Counted from the first letter of the stretch, positions 34,216 to 44,751 are shown. The stretch is DNA of 56,163 bases from Thiohalomonas denitrificans (GCF_016841685.1 NZ_JAENYR010000018.1:1-56163), one strand, 5' to 3'. The notes: generated by a model from the letters alone, not told the origin. Numbers and translations are program-made.

Positions 34216-35409
34216 ATGGAGCACGCAACCGCTGCCAACGACACCCTTTTCGTTCTTCTCGGCGCCATTATGGTTTTGGCCATGCACGCCGGCTTCGCCT
34301 TCCTCGAAGTGGGGACTGTGCGCTTCAAGAATCAGGTCAACGCGCTGGTGAAGATCCTCTCCGACTTCGGGGTTTCCACGATCGCTTACTTCTTTTTCGG
34401 TTACGGCGTCGCCTATAACGTGACCTTCTTCGAAGGGGCGGAATCGCTGACGGATGCCAATGGCTATCCATTGGTGAAGTTCTTCTTCCTGCTCACCTTC
34501 GCCGCAGCGATTCCCGCTATCGTCTCCGGCGGTATCGCCGAGCGGGCCAAATTCCTGCCGCAGTTGACGGCTACCTTTGCGTTGGTTGCGCTGATCTATC
34601 CGCTATTCGAGGGCATCGCCTGGAACGGTAATTTTGGAATCCAGGCGTGGTTGGCCGAGACCTTCGGCGCTGAGTTCCATGACTTTGCGGGTTCCGTGGT
34701 GGTGCATGCCGTCGGCGGCTGGGTTGCACTGGCGGCGGTAGTGCTGCTGGGGCATCGGAGGGGGCGGTACGGAAAAAATGGCGAGGTCTATGCCCATCCG
34801 CCTTCTTCCATACCCTTTTTGGCATTGGGGGCCTGGATCCTCACGGTTGGTTGGTTCGGCTTCAATGTCATGTCGGCTCAGTCCCTGGAGGGCATTAGCG
34901 GCCTGGTGGCAGTCAATTCGCTGATGGCGATGGTGGGCGGTACGTTGGCGGCCCTCGCCGCGGGCCGCAACGACCCGGGTTTCGTACACAACGGTCCTCT
35001 CGCCGGTCTGGTGGCCGTGTGTGCCGGCTCCGATCTGATGCACCCGCTCGGGGCGCTGGTGACCGGTGGCGTGGCGGGCGTACTGTTCGTCATCACCTTT
35101 ACCCTCACGCAGAATCGCTGGCGTATCGACGACGTACTCGGCGTTTGGCCTCTCCACGGCCTCTGCGGCGCCTGGGGCGGTATCGCCGCCGGTATCTTCG
35201 GCACTGCTGCGGCCGGGGGTCTGGGCGGGGTCGCATTGGGCTCCCAGTTGGTCGGTACACTTATCGGCGTGGCAGTGGCACTGTTCGGTGGTCTGCTGGT
35301 TTACGGCATCCTCAAGAAGAGCGTCGGTATCCGTCTGTCGGAAGAGCAGGAGTTCGAGGGTGCCGACCTGGCCATCCACAAAATCGCCGCATCGCCCAGC
35401 TTCGATTGA
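34216..35409 (+). CDS. amt: Ammonium transporter
   Basis: A 397-residue Amt/Mep/Rh-family inner-membrane channel with about eleven hydrophobic segments. The twin-His pore is visible as HAVGGW and PLHGLCGAWGG, and the conserved Asp lies in EFHDFAG. The ATG at 34216 follows an AAGAGG ribosome binding site and gives the normal N-terminus, whereas the longer frame is upstream leader. No glnK gene adjoins it, which is less usual. It is flanked on the left by a divergent gene and on the right by miaB after 240 bp. Confidence 0.92.
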   Translation: MEHATAANDTLFVLLGAIMVLAMHAGFAFLEVGTVRFKNQVNALVKILSDFGVSTIAYFFFGYGVAYNVTFFEGAESLTDANGYPLVKFFFLLTFAAAIPAIVSGGIAERAKFLPQLTATFALVALIYPLFEGIAWNGNFGIQAWLAETFGAEFHDFAGSVVVHAVGGWVALAAVVLLGHRRGRYGKNGEVYAHPPSSIPFLALGAWILTVGWFGFNVMSAQSLEGISGLVAVNSLMAMVGGTLAALAAGRNDPGFVHNGPLAGLVAVCAGSDLMHPLGALVTGGVAGVLFVITFTLTQNRWRIDDVLGVWPLHGLCGAWGGIAAGIFGTAAAGGLGGVALGSQLVGTLIGVAVALFGGLLVYGILKKSVGIRLSEEQEFEGADLAIHKIAASPSFD

Positions 35410-35649
35410 CTGGCAGCCGGCCCGAAGGGAGCCCCGCTAATGGGCCAATCCCGCTTGGAAAGGGCGCGCCATTCCCTGCGTAGCGCGGCCGTCCCTGTGC
35501 AGCCCGCCTGGCCTTGGCCCATCAGCGGGACTCCGAAGGCGCCATTCCCCGTGTTCCCGGCCGTTTGCAGCTTTCCCCTATGACGCACTTGGTTTTTTTC
35601 TCCCGCGGCCATAAACTATCGGGTTCCTTTTTGGTCGAACGCCTTATCC

Positions 35650-36996
35650 ATGACCCGCAAGCTCTATATTAAGACCTTCGGTTGCCAGATGAACGAGTAC
35701 GACTCGGCGAAAATCGCCGATGTGCTCGGTATCCAATGCGGCCTGGAGCCGGTGGATGCCCCTGAAGAAGCGGACGTGCTGCTGCTCAATACCTGCTCGG
35801 TGCGCGAGAAGGCGCAGGAGAAGGTGTTTTCCGCTCTGGGTAAGTGGAAACCGCTCAAGCAGGCGCGGCCCGATGTAGTGATCGGCGTCGGCGGCTGCGT
35901 GGCGAGTCAGGAGGGCGAGGCAATCCGCACCCGCGCGCCGTTTGTGGACCTGGTGTTCGGTCCCCAGACCCTGCATCGCCTCCCGGAGATGCTGGGTCGG
36001 GTCTGGGAGCAGCGCCAGGCAGTGGTGGACGTCTCCTTCCCGGAGATCGAGAAGTTCGACCGGATGCCGGAGCCGCGCGCCGAGGGCACGACGGCATTCG
36101 TCTCGATTATGGAGGGCTGCTCGAAATACTGCACCTTCTGCGTGGTCCCCTATACCCGTGGCGAGGAGGTCAGCCGCCCCTTCGATGATGTCATCGCCGA
36201 AGTCGCATCCCTGGCGCAGCAGGGCGTCCGGGAGGTCAATCTGCTGGGTCAGAACGTCAATGCCTATCGCGGGCCGATGCATGACGGTGAGGTGGCCGAC
36301 CTCGCCCTGCTGATCCACTATGTGGCGGCTATCGACGGGATCGACCGCATCCGTTTCACCACTTCGCATCCGGTGGAGTTCACGGACGGCCTGATCCAGG
36401 CCTACGCCGAGGTGCCTCAGCTGGTCAGTTTCCTGCATCTGCCGGTGCAGTCCGGTTCCGACCGTATTCTGGCGCAGATGAAGCGCGGGCATGCCGCGCT
36501 GGAATACAAGGCAAAAATCCGTAAGCTGCGCGAGGCGCGGCCGGATATCACCATTTCATCCGATTTCATCGTCGGTTTCCCCGGTGAGACGGATGATGAT
36601 TTCGAGGCCACCATGCGCCTGATTGAGGAGGTTGGGTTCGATCACTCCTTCAGCTTTGTCTACAGCCCACGACCCGGGACGCCAGCGGCGGAATTACCGG
36701 ATGATGTGCCGCTCGAGTTGAAGAAGGCGCGTCTGGCCCGCCTGCAGGCGGCGATCACGGCGCAGGCGCGGGCAATCAGCCGTGGTATGGTGGGCTCGGA
36801 ACAGCGGATCCTGGTGGAGGGGCCATCCCGCAAAGACCCGAATCAGCTCTCCGGGCGTACTGAAAACAATCGGGTGGTGAATTTCCACGGTGATGGTTCG
36901 TTGATCGGGCAGTTTGTCGATGTACGCATCACCGAGGCGCTACCCAACTCCCTGCGTGGTAAAGCGAGTGGGTCGGCCGTTGCCGGCTCGACATGA
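35650..36996 (+). CDS. miaB: tRNA-2-methylthio-N6-dimethylallyladenosine synthase
   Basis: A 448-residue radical-SAM methylthiotransferase. The N-terminal UPF0004 domain ([30 protein letters not shown]) carries three Cys for one Fe-S cluster. The radical-SAM CxxxCxxC is in GCSKYCTFC, and a TRAM domain ends the protein ([20 protein letters not shown]). It modifies A37 of tRNAs reading UNN codons. It starts the miaB-ybeZ-ybeY-corC-lnt run typical of gammaproteobacteria. Confidence 0.96.
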   Translation: MTRKLYIKTFGCQMNEYDSAKIADVLGIQCGLEPVDAPEEADVLLLNTCSVREKAQEKVFSALGKWKPLKQARPDVVIGVGGCVASQEGEAIRTRAPFVDLVFGPQTLHRLPEMLGRVWEQRQAVVDVSFPEIEKFDRMPEPRAEGTTAFVSIMEGCSKYCTFCVVPYTRGEEVSRPFDDVIAEVASLAQQGVREVNLLGQNVNAYRGPMHDGEVADLALLIHYVAAIDGIDRIRFTTSHPVEFTDGLIQAYAEVPQLVSFLHLPVQSGSDRILAQMKRGHAALEYKAKIRKLREARPDITISSDFIVGFPGETDDDFEATMRLIEEVGFDHSFSFVYSPRPGTPAAELPDDVPLELKKARLARLQAAITAQARAISRGMVGSEQRILVEGPSRKDPNQLSGRTENNRVVNFHGDGSLIGQFVDVRITEALPNSLRGKASGSAVAGST

Positions 36997-37042
36997 TCGC
37001 AGCTACCTTCTACTACCTTTATTTGAGAGACATATTCGCTTC

Positions 37043-38050
37043 GTGCAAGCCAAGGTTTCCACTTCTTTGAAGGACACTCCCGAAAGCCTGGACATCACCC
37101 TGGAACCCGCCTCCAATGAGCGGCTCGCCAATCTCTGTGGGCAATTCGATGAACACCTGAAGCAGATCGAGCGGAGGCTGGGTGTCGAGGTGAACAACCG
37201 CGGCAACATCTTCCGGGTAATCGGCGAGGGGGAATCGGTCGGTGCGGCCGGTGAGGTCATCAAGGGGCTGTACCGTACTACGGGTGAAGAGACCCTGACG
37301 CCTCAGCGGGTCCACCTGTTTCTTCAGGAGTCCGGTATCGAGGAGATGCTGGAGCAGCAGGACGATGTCGAGGAAGTCGTCATCCGCACCAAGCGGGGCG
37401 TGATCAAGGGGCGCGGACCCAACCAGAAGAAATACCTCAAGAATATCCTTACTCACGATATCAATTTCGGGGTAGGCCCGGCGGGCACCGGCAAGACCTA
37501 TCTCGCGGTGGCCTGTGCGGTGGAGGCCCTCGAGCGGGATCAGGTTCGCCGTCTGATCCTCACCCGCCCGGCCGTGGAAGCCGGCGAACGGCTCGGGTTT
37601 CTGCCGGGTGACCTGGCCCAGAAGGTCGACCCCTACCTGCGGCCACTCTATGATGCGCTTTATGAGATGCTCGGTTTCGAACGGGTGGCCAAACTCATCG
37701 AACGTAATGTGATTGAGGTGGCGCCGCTGGCCTATATGCGCGGGCGTACCCTCAACGACTCCTTCATCATTCTCGATGAGGCGCAGAACACCACCGAGGA
37801 GCAGATGAAGATGTTCCTCACCCGGATCGGCTTCGGCTCGACCGCGGTCATCACCGGCGATGTCACTCAAACCGATCTGCCGCGCGGTGCCTCGTCGGGC
37901 CTGCGCCATGCGATCGAGGTCCTCAAGGACGTCAAGGGCATCAGTTTTGCGTTTTTCCTGGCCAAGGACGTGGTCCGACATCCGCTGGTACAGCGCATCG
38001 TCGGCGCCTATGAGCGTTTTGATGAGCAGGAAGGAACCGGTGGCCGTTGA
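37043..38050 (+). CDS. ybeZ: PhoH-like ATPase (YbeZ)
   Basis: A 335-residue PhoH-family P-loop ATPase. It has an N-terminal KH-like region, Walker [10 protein letters not shown], and Walker [10 protein letters not shown] followed by [10 protein letters not shown]. The start is uncertain: the GTG at 37043 gives a length typical for the family, and the frame runs further upstream across the end of miaB without support. It overlaps ybeY. YbeZ and YbeY work together in rRNA/RNA metabolism. Confidence 0.92.
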   Translation: MQAKVSTSLKDTPESLDITLEPASNERLANLCGQFDEHLKQIERRLGVEVNNRGNIFRVIGEGESVGAAGEVIKGLYRTTGEETLTPQRVHLFLQESGIEEMLEQQDDVEEVVIRTKRGVIKGRGPNQKKYLKNILTHDINFGVGPAGTGKTYLAVACAVEALERDQVRRLILTRPAVEAGERLGFLPGDLAQKVDPYLRPLYDALYEMLGFERVAKLIERNVIEVAPLAYMRGRTLNDSFIILDEAQNTTEEQMKMFLTRIGFGSTAVITGDVTQTDLPRGASSGLRHAIEVLKDVKGISFAFFLAKDVVRHPLVQRIVGAYERFDEQEGTGGR

Positions 38051-38501
38051 GCTGGATTGGCAGGTCGCCGTGACGGCGACCGGGTTACCGGCCGACAATA
38101 GTGTCATTCAATGGGTGGAGGCCGCTCTCGGCGAAAGCACGGAGAGCGCTACACAGCTGACCGTGCGGGTAGTCGATGAGGCGGAGAGTACCGCCCTGAA
38201 TGGGCGCTATCGGGGCAAACACAAGCCGACCAATGTGCTCTCCTTTCCGTTTGAGGCCCCTCCGGGTGTCGAGTTTCCACTGCTGGGTGACCTCGTAATC
38301 TGTGCGCCGATCGTTGAGCGGGAGGCGATGGAGCAGGGCAAGGGGCAGGAGGCGCACTGGGCCCATATGGTGGTCCACGGCTGTCTGCACCTGCTCGGGT
38401 ATGATCATGTCGACCCGGCCGAGGCCGAAACAATGGAAGCGCTGGAGAGGCGAATACTGGCCAGCCTGGGCTATCGCGACCCTTATGCGGAGCCTGCCTG
38501 A
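38040..38501 (+). CDS. ybeY: Endoribonuclease YbeY
   Basis: A 153-residue zinc-dependent endoribonuclease involved in 16S rRNA 3'-end maturation and ribosome quality control. The metal site [11 protein letters not shown] is near the C-terminus, and NVLSFPFE is conserved. The GTG at 38040 is chosen because it lies 5 bp after AGGAAGG. An ATG at 38022 is the alternative. Its start overlaps the end of ybeZ by 11 bp. Confidence 0.94.
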   Translation: MAVELDWQVAVTATGLPADNSVIQWVEAALGESTESATQLTVRVVDEAESTALNGRYRGKHKPTNVLSFPFEAPPGVEFPLLGDLVICAPIVEREAMEQGKGQEAHWAHMVVHGCLHLLGYDHVDPAEAETMEALERRILASLGYRDPYAEPA

Positions 38502-38568
38502 TCATGGGTGTACGATCGGTTTCCACTCTCCGGATAATAACTAACCAGGTACGGCTCCTGAGCGAGAT

Positions 38569-38605
38569 ACAAGATACAAGCACCGCCGGTGGGCTTGTAT
38601 CTTGT
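38569..38605. terminator. Strong hairpin between ybeY and corC
   Basis: A perfect 13-bp stem, ACAAGATACAAGC / GCTTGTATCTTGT, with an 11-base loop (ACCGCCGGTGG) that can pair further. CTTTC follows. It may terminate or attenuate transcription from ybeY into corC, or stabilise the mRNA. Confidence 0.6.
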
Positions 38606-38631
38606 CTTTCGCAGGGTGACCAACGATACAC

Positions 38632-39537
38632 ATGAACGACGATCGACCTAGTAGCGCCGCCGGTGACGAGCGGCCGCAAAAAAGCTGGCTGGAGCGGCTT
38701 GGACAGGTACTCCAGCCCGAACCCAAAGATCGCGAAGAGCTCCTGCGAACTCTCAAGGAGGCGCAGCAGCGGGACCTGATCGACGCCGATGCCTACGCCA
38801 TGATCCAGGGCGTGCTGGAGGTGTCCGAAATGCAGGTTCGCGACATCATGATTCCCCGTTCCCATATGAACGTGGTGGAGCGGGATGCCACTCTCCAGGA
38901 AATCCTGCCGATTATCATCAAGTGTGCCCATTCGCGCTTCCCGGTCATTGGGGATAACCGCGATGAGGTGGTGGGGATCCTGCTTGCCAAGGACCTGCTC
39001 CCCTTCGTTGCCAACGGAGGAGGCGGTTTCAATATCCGCGAGGTCCTGCGCCCGGCGCTTTTCGTGCCCGAGAGCAAGCGCCTCAATGTGCTTCTCAAGG
39101 AGTTTCGCTCCAGCCGTAATCACCTCGCCGTGGTGGTGGACGAATACGGGGGCGTGGCCGGTCTGGTCACCATCGAAGACGTTCTGGAGCAAATCGTCGG
39201 CGAGATCGAGGATGAGCACGACGTCGAGGAGGAGGATACCGATATCCTTCAGGTGGCGGACGGGCGCCACATGGTCCGTGCCTTGACCGCCATCGATGAT
39301 TTCAATGAATTCTTCCGGACCAATTTCAGCGATGAGGAGTTCGATACCATCGGCGGGCTGGTCCTGAAGGGGTTCGGGCATATGCCCAAACGCGGTGAAC
39401 AGTTGGAAATGGGCCAATACCGCTTCACCGTGCTTCGGGCGGATAGTCGCCGCATCTACCTGCTGGAGGTCGCTCCGCTACCACAGGGTCGCAAAACCGG
39501 CACTGGAGATTCGGGTGAACCTCTCTCGGCGACTTGA
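38632..39537 (+). CDS. corC: CorC/HlyC-family CBS-domain protein
   Basis: A 301-residue cytosolic protein. An N-terminal helix is followed by two CBS domains (about residues 65-185, with MIPRSHM and GVAGLVTIEDVLEQIVGEI) and a C-terminal CorC_HlyC transporter-associated domain. E. coli CorC is linked to Mg/Co efflux. It lies in the standard position before lnt, and its end overlaps the lnt start by 23 bp. Confidence 0.93.
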   Translation: MNDDRPSSAAGDERPQKSWLERLGQVLQPEPKDREELLRTLKEAQQRDLIDADAYAMIQGVLEVSEMQVRDIMIPRSHMNVVERDATLQEILPIIIKCAHSRFPVIGDNRDEVVGILLAKDLLPFVANGGGGFNIREVLRPALFVPESKRLNVLLKEFRSSRNHLAVVVDEYGGVAGLVTIEDVLEQIVGEIEDEHDVEEEDTDILQVADGRHMVRALTAIDDFNEFFRTNFSDEEFDTIGGLVLKGFGHMPKRGEQLEMGQYRFTVLRADSRRIYLLEVAPLPQGRKTGTGDSGEPLSAT

Positions 39538-41053
39538 CCTCTCCAGGATCGGGATTCCCGGCCTTGCGGCGTTGTTGGCGGGGGCTCTGCTGCCGCTGGC
39601 ATTCGCCCCTGTCGATATCTTGCCGCTCGCGGTCCTCTCCCCCGCCGTCCTGTTCTGGCTCTGGCGTGATGCCGTACCGGCTCGTGCCGCCGGCCTTGGG
39701 TTTCTGTTCGGGTTGGGACAGTTCGGTATCGGAGTCAGTTGGGTGTTCGTTGCCGTTAACGAGTTCGGCGGCACGGGGGCCGTACCCGCCGTACTACTCA
39801 CCGGGCTCTTCGTTACCGCTCTCGCCCTTTATCCAGCGCTGGTGGGATACCTGGGTCGGCGTCTGGCGCCGCGGATTGGGCCTGCGGGGGCTCTGCTGCT
39901 CCTTTGGCCCGCGTTGTGGACCTGGGGGGAGTGGCTGCGGGGATGGCTCTTTTCCGGCTTCCCCTGGCTGAGTCTGGGATACAGTCAGATCGATGGCCCC
40001 CTGGCCGGGTGGGGACCCATCGCCGGCGTCTATGGCATGAGCTGGGTGGTGGCCTTCACCGCCGGGCTGATGGCGTGGCTGGTTTCTAGCCCGGTCCGAC
40101 AAGTGAATGGGGCGCGCGTTGCCGTGCCGATCCTCGTTGCAGCAATGTTCTGGGGTGGCGCCTGGTGGGCCGACCGGATCGAGTGGACGTCTCCCAAAGG
40201 GGAGCCCCTCACGGTGTCGCTGGTGCAGGGCAATCTGCCCCAGGAGACCAAATGGGACCCCGGAGCGATTCGGGAGCGCCTGGATACCTACGCCGGACTA
40301 ACCCGTGAGCGGCTGGGGCAAAGCGACCTGGTGGTGTGGCCGGAAAACGCCGTGACGGTCTTCTATCACCAGGTTGAAGAGGAGTTTTTCGATCCTCTGG
40401 AGCGTGATGCCGCCGAGGCCGGCACCGATATTATCCTGGGCTTGCCGGTCCTGGCGGAAGATGGACAGCACTATTTTACGAGTATGATGAGCCTCGGCTC
40501 GCATCGGGATTTCTATTTCAAGCAGCACTTGGTGCCGTTCGGAGAATACGTGCCCTTCGAGTCGCTACTGCGCGGCCTGATCCGCCTTTTCGATGTGCCG
40601 ATGTCGAGCTTTATCCCCGGTCCGGAGGGACAGCGACCCTTGCTGGTCGCCGGTCATCGGGCTGCGGTTTCGGTTTGCTATGAGGATGCCTTTGGCAGCC
40701 AATTCGCCCGAACGCTCCAGAATGCCACCCTGTTGGTGAACGGCAGCAACAACGCCTGGTACGGTGATTCGTTGGCCCCCCACCAGCACCTTCAGATCTC
40801 CCGCATGCGTGCCCTGGAGACGGGGCGTCCCATGCTCCGGGCCACCACGAACGGGATTTCGGCGCTGGTCGATGCGCGTGGCCGGTTGCTGGCCACTTCA
40901 ACGCAATTCGAACGGTATGTCGTCACCCATCGCGTTCAACCCATGACGGGCCAAACCCCGTATGGTCGGTGGCGCAACCTTCCGATTCTGATTTGGCTGT
41001 TTGCTGCAACTGCCACTGCCCTCGCGCTGCACCGCAAGCTCTTTAATCGGTAG
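39515..41053 (+). CDS. lnt: Apolipoprotein N-acyltransferase
   Basis: A 512-residue inner-membrane enzyme that adds the third acyl chain to the N-terminal Cys of lipoproteins. The N-terminal half has six or more hydrophobic segments and the C-terminal half is a nitrilase domain. The catalytic Glu-Lys-Cys set is visible in VVWPENAV, FYFKQHLVPFGEY and SVCYEDAFG. The GTG at 39515 follows GGAG and gives the usual family length. Confidence 0.95.
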   Translation: MNLSRRLDLSRIGIPGLAALLAGALLPLAFAPVDILPLAVLSPAVLFWLWRDAVPARAAGLGFLFGLGQFGIGVSWVFVAVNEFGGTGAVPAVLLTGLFVTALALYPALVGYLGRRLAPRIGPAGALLLLWPALWTWGEWLRGWLFSGFPWLSLGYSQIDGPLAGWGPIAGVYGMSWVVAFTAGLMAWLVSSPVRQVNGARVAVPILVAAMFWGGAWWADRIEWTSPKGEPLTVSLVQGNLPQETKWDPGAIRERLDTYAGLTRERLGQSDLVVWPENAVTVFYHQVEEEFFDPLERDAAEAGTDIILGLPVLAEDGQHYFTSMMSLGSHRDFYFKQHLVPFGEYVPFESLLRGLIRLFDVPMSSFIPGPEGQRPLLVAGHRAAVSVCYEDAFGSQFARTLQNATLLVNGSNNAWYGDSLAPHQHLQISRMRALETGRPMLRATTNGISALVDARGRLLATSTQFERYVVTHRVQPMTGQTPYGRWRNLPILIWLFAATATALALHRKLFNR

Positions 41054-41116
41054 GAGGCCGCGCCTTCGCGACGAAATGTGGTACGGACAGAGCCGCCGGG
41101 GCGGCGCTCTACCGAA

Positions 41117-41647
41117 CTACTGCTCCGCATTGGTCAGGCGGCGGAAGGTGGTGCCATGGCACTTGGGGCAGGGCGGGATGTGTCCGGGGCCATGGAAGTG
41201 CAGTTCCTCACCGCAGCTCTTGCACTGCAGGGTCCCCATGGCAGTGACCTCTCCGGTGTGCCACTCGCCGAGGGCGGCGGCCCGCTCGGAGAACTGCTCC
41301 AGCTCCACCCGGGTGTGATCGACGGCATCGGCGAAGAGGTCGGCCAGGCTGCGTTCGATCAGGTTCCAGTCGAATTTCAGCCAATTGCCCAGTTCGCGTC
41401 CGCTCTCGGAGAGGAAGGTGGCGGCGTCCTCCAGGTCTTTGCGCAGGTATTCGCCCACCCTGCGGGACTCTTCCCGGCTCAGTTCGCCAAGCTCCGTAGC
41501 GCGTTCCTGTGCCTCATCGATGGCCCGTTTTACGGTAGGGCCGGTATCGTGTTCGATTTCATCCAGACGATGACGAACCCGTTCAAGCATGCGGTGATAG
41601 CCTTCGGCCAGGCGCTCGCCGAGTCCGTGATTCTCTTTTTCGCTCAT
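41117..41647 (-). CDS. DUF1451 zinc-ribbon protein
   Basis: A 176-residue soluble protein. A long, charged helical region (about residues 1-125) is followed by a C-terminal zinc ribbon with CKSCGEE and CPKCHG. The ATG at 41647 begins a typical MSEKE start. Family members are conserved in gammaproteobacteria but lack a known function. It converges on lnt with a 63-bp gap. Confidence 0.85.
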   Translation of the reverse strand: MSEKENHGLGERLAEGYHRMLERVRHRLDEIEHDTGPTVKRAIDEAQERATELGELSREESRRVGEYLRKDLEDAATFLSESGRELGNWLKFDWNLIERSLADLFADAVDHTRVELEQFSERAAALGEWHTGEVTAMGTLQCKSCGEELHFHGPGHIPPCPKCHGTTFRRLTNAEQ

Positions 41648-41807
41648 GTCGTCTCTACGCCTTCTGTTGTGTAAGGCCGCGCCGGCCAGATAGTGAACTG
41701 CTCCGCCTACCCGGCCGTGGGTGTATCCTTCACATCCCATGTCACCTGTGCTTTGCGGGTGATGCGGTCGTTCGTTCAGTTTGACGGATGTGACCGCATC
41801 TGCCAAC

Positions 41808-42620
41808 TCACTGGCCCGCGATTTTCTTTTCGCCGCGTTTTATCCGTTCCCACACCGCATCCATCTCCTTCAGAGTGACCTCTGCGAGTGATTGGCCCTC
41901 CTGCGCCAGCGTGGCCTCCATGGCGCGGAAGCGACGCTCGAATTTGCTGTTCGCTCCACGCAGGGCCGTTTCCGGATCGGTTCCGGCAAGGCGCGCGAGG
42001 TTTACACAGGCGAACAGCAGGTCTCCCACCTCGTCCTGCAGGGCGCTGCTATTGCGGTGTTCCAGTTCGTCGACGACCTCTTCCGTCTCTTCCCTCACCT
42101 TCTCCAGGGCCCCATGGGCATCGGGCCAGTCGAAGCCGATCCGGGCAGTACGCTTTTGCAGTTTTTCGGCACGGGTGAGCGCGGGTAGGGCGACTGCCAC
42201 GCCATCAAGGACGCTTTGAGCCCGGCTTCCGGCCTTGGCGGCCCGCTCCCGGGCCTTTTGCACCTCCCACGCGATGGTCTGGGCTTCGGCATCCTCCACC
42301 TCTTCATCGCCAAACACGTGGGGGTGGCGCCGCACCATCTTCTCCACCACCGTTTCCACCACATCGGGGAACGCGAAGTGGCCTGCTTCTTCGGCGATGC
42401 GGGCGTGGAAGACGACCTGAAACAGCAGGTCACCGAGCTCCTCGCGCAACTCGGAGAGGGCGTTGCGCTCGATGGCATCGGCAACTTCGTAGGCCTCTTC
42501 GAGGGTGTAAGGGGCAATGGTGGCGAAGGTCTGCTCCCGATCCCAGGGGCACCCCCCATCGGGGGCCCGCAGGCGCGCCATTACCTCCAGCAGGGTTTCC
42601 ATTCGGTCGTAATGTTTCAT
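41808..42620 (-). CDS. mazG: Nucleoside triphosphate pyrophosphohydrolase
   Basis: A 270-residue MazG protein with two MazG domains. The first has LREELGDLLFQVVFH and the catalytic EEAYEVADAI, and the second has EETEEVVDEL and DEVGDLLFACVNLARL. It hydrolyses NTPs to NMP and pyrophosphate, limiting aberrant nucleotides. It lies 18 bp downstream of the double-thioredoxin gene. Confidence 0.95.
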   Translation of the reverse strand: MKHYDRMETLLEVMARLRAPDGGCPWDREQTFATIAPYTLEEAYEVADAIERNALSELREELGDLLFQVVFHARIAEEAGHFAFPDVVETVVEKMVRRHPHVFGDEEVEDAEAQTIAWEVQKARERAAKAGSRAQSVLDGVAVALPALTRAEKLQKRTARIGFDWPDAHGALEKVREETEEVVDELEHRNSSALQDEVGDLLFACVNLARLAGTDPETALRGANSKFERRFRAMEATLAQEGQSLAEVTLKEMDAVWERIKRGEKKIAGQ

Positions 42621-42638
42621 GGCTGAAATTGCTTACCT

Positions 42639-43718
42639 TTACCGGTTGCGGCGGCTCCACTCCTGCAGTGCTACACCCTCCTGGTGGGCGTCGCTGAGGA
42701 TGTATTGCAGCACGCCCTGGATGCGATAAAAATGGGCCACCGAATCCAGCCGCAGGATCTCTTCGCCGTCGCGGTCGAAGAACAGCAGCGTCGGCGCATA
42801 GAACAGCTGGAGCTTTTCCGACCATTCGCGCGCGGTCAGCCTCTCCCCGTCGGGGGTTACAACCGGCGTCTCGTCCCATAGCCCCAACTGCACCGTATCG
42901 AATTGATCGAGGAGATCGCTGATCGCCCGGCGCTGCATGGGACCGGAATGCAGGACGTCGCAGGCGTGGCAGTCGGCCTGCTCGAAAAATACTATTAGCG
43001 GACGTTCGCCCGGGAAACGGGTCCGGTCCAGATGGAACGGAGGCGACGCGAAAGATTCGGACTGATTGAGCTCCCCCTCACGCGGGGCCAGATTCGGATC
43101 GGCGCGCTTGAGGTAACTGCGAAAGCTTTCGGTTTGGTAATGGTCGCCCGCCACGTACTCCAGTGCAGCGCGAAAGCGGTAGGCGCTATGGTAACCGGTG
43201 AGCTTGTGAGCCTGCCGACCCGCGAAATCGTAAAAAATCAGCGTGGGTGTCAGGTTGGCGTTCTCCCGTTCGGCGAAGGCCTTTTCGCCAAGCTCGTTGC
43301 CTTCCAGATCGGTGACGATACGGTCGCCGTGGATATTCACCTCGACCACATCGAAATGAAATTGTGTGTAGCGCCGGATGTCCGGCTGCTTCAGATCTTC
43401 CATCAGTGCCCGGCAGTAGGGGCAGTATTTCTGTCCGAAATAGACGATAAGTCCCTTGCGCCCCGAGCGCTCCGCGTCGGCAAGGTCGTCCGCCAGATCG
43501 AGGAAGGTGAGCTGGAACCAGTCCGGTGTCTTCACCTCCTCCGTGAGCGGCGCATCATTAAACTCTGATGCCTCCTCGGCCTCTTCCGCGAGAGCCTTCT
43601 CCCAGGCATCCCACTCTGCATCCGGCTCCTGTGCCGCTATCGGACCGGACACCAGCAGTAGTAATGTGAGCACGCCCTGGTTTAGGAATTTCCCGAACAT
43701 ATCGGGATAATAAACCAT
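42639..43718 (-). CDS. Periplasmic protein with two thioredoxin-like domains
   Basis: A 359-residue exported protein with a signal sequence (VLTLLLLVSGPIAAQ) and two thioredoxin folds. The first has QKYCPYC near residue 90 and a cis-Pro loop NLTPTLIFYD. The second has QADCHAC near residue 255 and YAPTLLFFD. The arrangement recalls SoxW-like thioredoxins duplicated in tandem. The ATG at 43718 follows AGAGG with good spacing. A later ATG at 43700 is possible. It is followed by mazG. Confidence 0.8.
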   Translation of the reverse strand: MVYYPDMFGKFLNQGVLTLLLLVSGPIAAQEPDAEWDAWEKALAEEAEEASEFNDAPLTEEVKTPDWFQLTFLDLADDLADAERSGRKGLIVYFGQKYCPYCRALMEDLKQPDIRRYTQFHFDVVEVNIHGDRIVTDLEGNELGEKAFAERENANLTPTLIFYDFAGRQAHKLTGYHSAYRFRAALEYVAGDHYQTESFRSYLKRADPNLAPREGELNQSESFASPPFHLDRTRFPGERPLIVFFEQADCHACDVLHSGPMQRRAISDLLDQFDTVQLGLWDETPVVTPDGERLTAREWSEKLQLFYAPTLLFFDRDGEEILRLDSVAHFYRIQGVLQYILSDAHQEGVALQEWSRRNR

Positions 43719-43779
43719 CCGTGAACCTCTGTGCAGGAGTGGTCGCGAAGTATAATGGTGCAAATCACCGGAGACAAAG

Positions 43780-44694
43780 ATGGGCAGACCACGAATTGCA
43801 CTGGCGCTCGGCAGCGGCTCGGCCCGCGGGTGGGCGCATATCGGGGTCATACGCGCCCTTGCCGAGGAGGGGATCGAGCCGGACATCGTCTGTGGCACTT
43901 CGATCGGGGCCATGGTCGGCGCGGGTTATGTGACGGACAGTCTGGATCGTCTCGAGGTCTGGGCACGGGCCCTCGACTGGTGGGACATCGTCCGATTCAT
44001 GGATGTCAAGCTGGCGGGCGGGTTTATCGCCGGGGAGGCCCTGATTGAATACTTTCGCAAGCACATTCGTGACCGGGATATGGAGGAGGCCGAGCGGGTG
44101 TTCGCCGCCGTTGCCACGAATCTTAATACCGGCCGTGAAATCTGGTTGCAGACCGGCCCAATTCTGGAGGCGGTGCGAGCCTCCATGGCACTGCCGGGAC
44201 TCTTCAATCCCGTCAAGCTGAATGGTGAGTTTCTGGTGGATGGCGGGCTGGTCAATCCGGTGCCGGTTTCGGTGGCCCGGGCTCTGGGCGCCGACCTCAT
44301 TATTGCAGTCAATCTCAACGGAAACATCGTCGGCAAGCATCTCATGCACCCGCCCCGTCTCAAGCCGGAGAAAAGCCGCGACCAGAGCAAAGCCGTCTGG
44401 GACCAGATCATGCAGCGCTTCAACGATGAACTGCGCTCCAAGCTGATGGGCGGTGCCGCGCCCGGCCGGGCTCCTAAAGCACCGGGTCTTTTCGATGTCC
44501 TGGCCTCTTCCATCAACATCATGCAGGACCGCATAACCCGCAGCCGTATGGCCGGCGACCCGCCGGACCTCCTGATTGAACCACGCCTGGCCCATGTGGG
44601 ATTGCTGGAATTCGATCGTGCCGACGAGGTTATCGCGATCGGCTACGATACGGTCAAACAGATGCGACCGGCGCTGGCCCGATTCATTGAATGA
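43780..44694 (+). CDS. Patatin-like phospholipase (RssA type)
   Basis: A 304-residue patatin-domain protein. The oxyanion loop GSGSARGWAH is followed by the nucleophile GTSIG (Ser near residue 47), and the catalytic Asp is in VDGGLVNP. There is no signal peptide. Such proteins act as lipid acyl hydrolases. It is divergent from the double-thioredoxin gene with a 61-bp gap. Confidence 0.88.
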   Translation: MGRPRIALALGSGSARGWAHIGVIRALAEEGIEPDIVCGTSIGAMVGAGYVTDSLDRLEVWARALDWWDIVRFMDVKLAGGFIAGEALIEYFRKHIRDRDMEEAERVFAAVATNLNTGREIWLQTGPILEAVRASMALPGLFNPVKLNGEFLVDGGLVNPVPVSVARALGADLIIAVNLNGNIVGKHLMHPPRLKPEKSRDQSKAVWDQIMQRFNDELRSKLMGGAAPGRAPKAPGLFDVLASSINIMQDRITRSRMAGDPPDLLIEPRLAHVGLLEFDRADEVIAIGYDTVKQMRPALARFIE

Positions 44695-44751
44695 AGCTCA
44701 GGCGTGGAAGAGGATTCAGGACTTCGGAGGGCCCTGCCATTGAAGGAGCAC

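Noticed and set aside
38149-39417. A 422-codon minus-strand frame opposite ybeY and corC
   Set aside because: It runs antisense to two clear housekeeping genes and shows no domain of its own.
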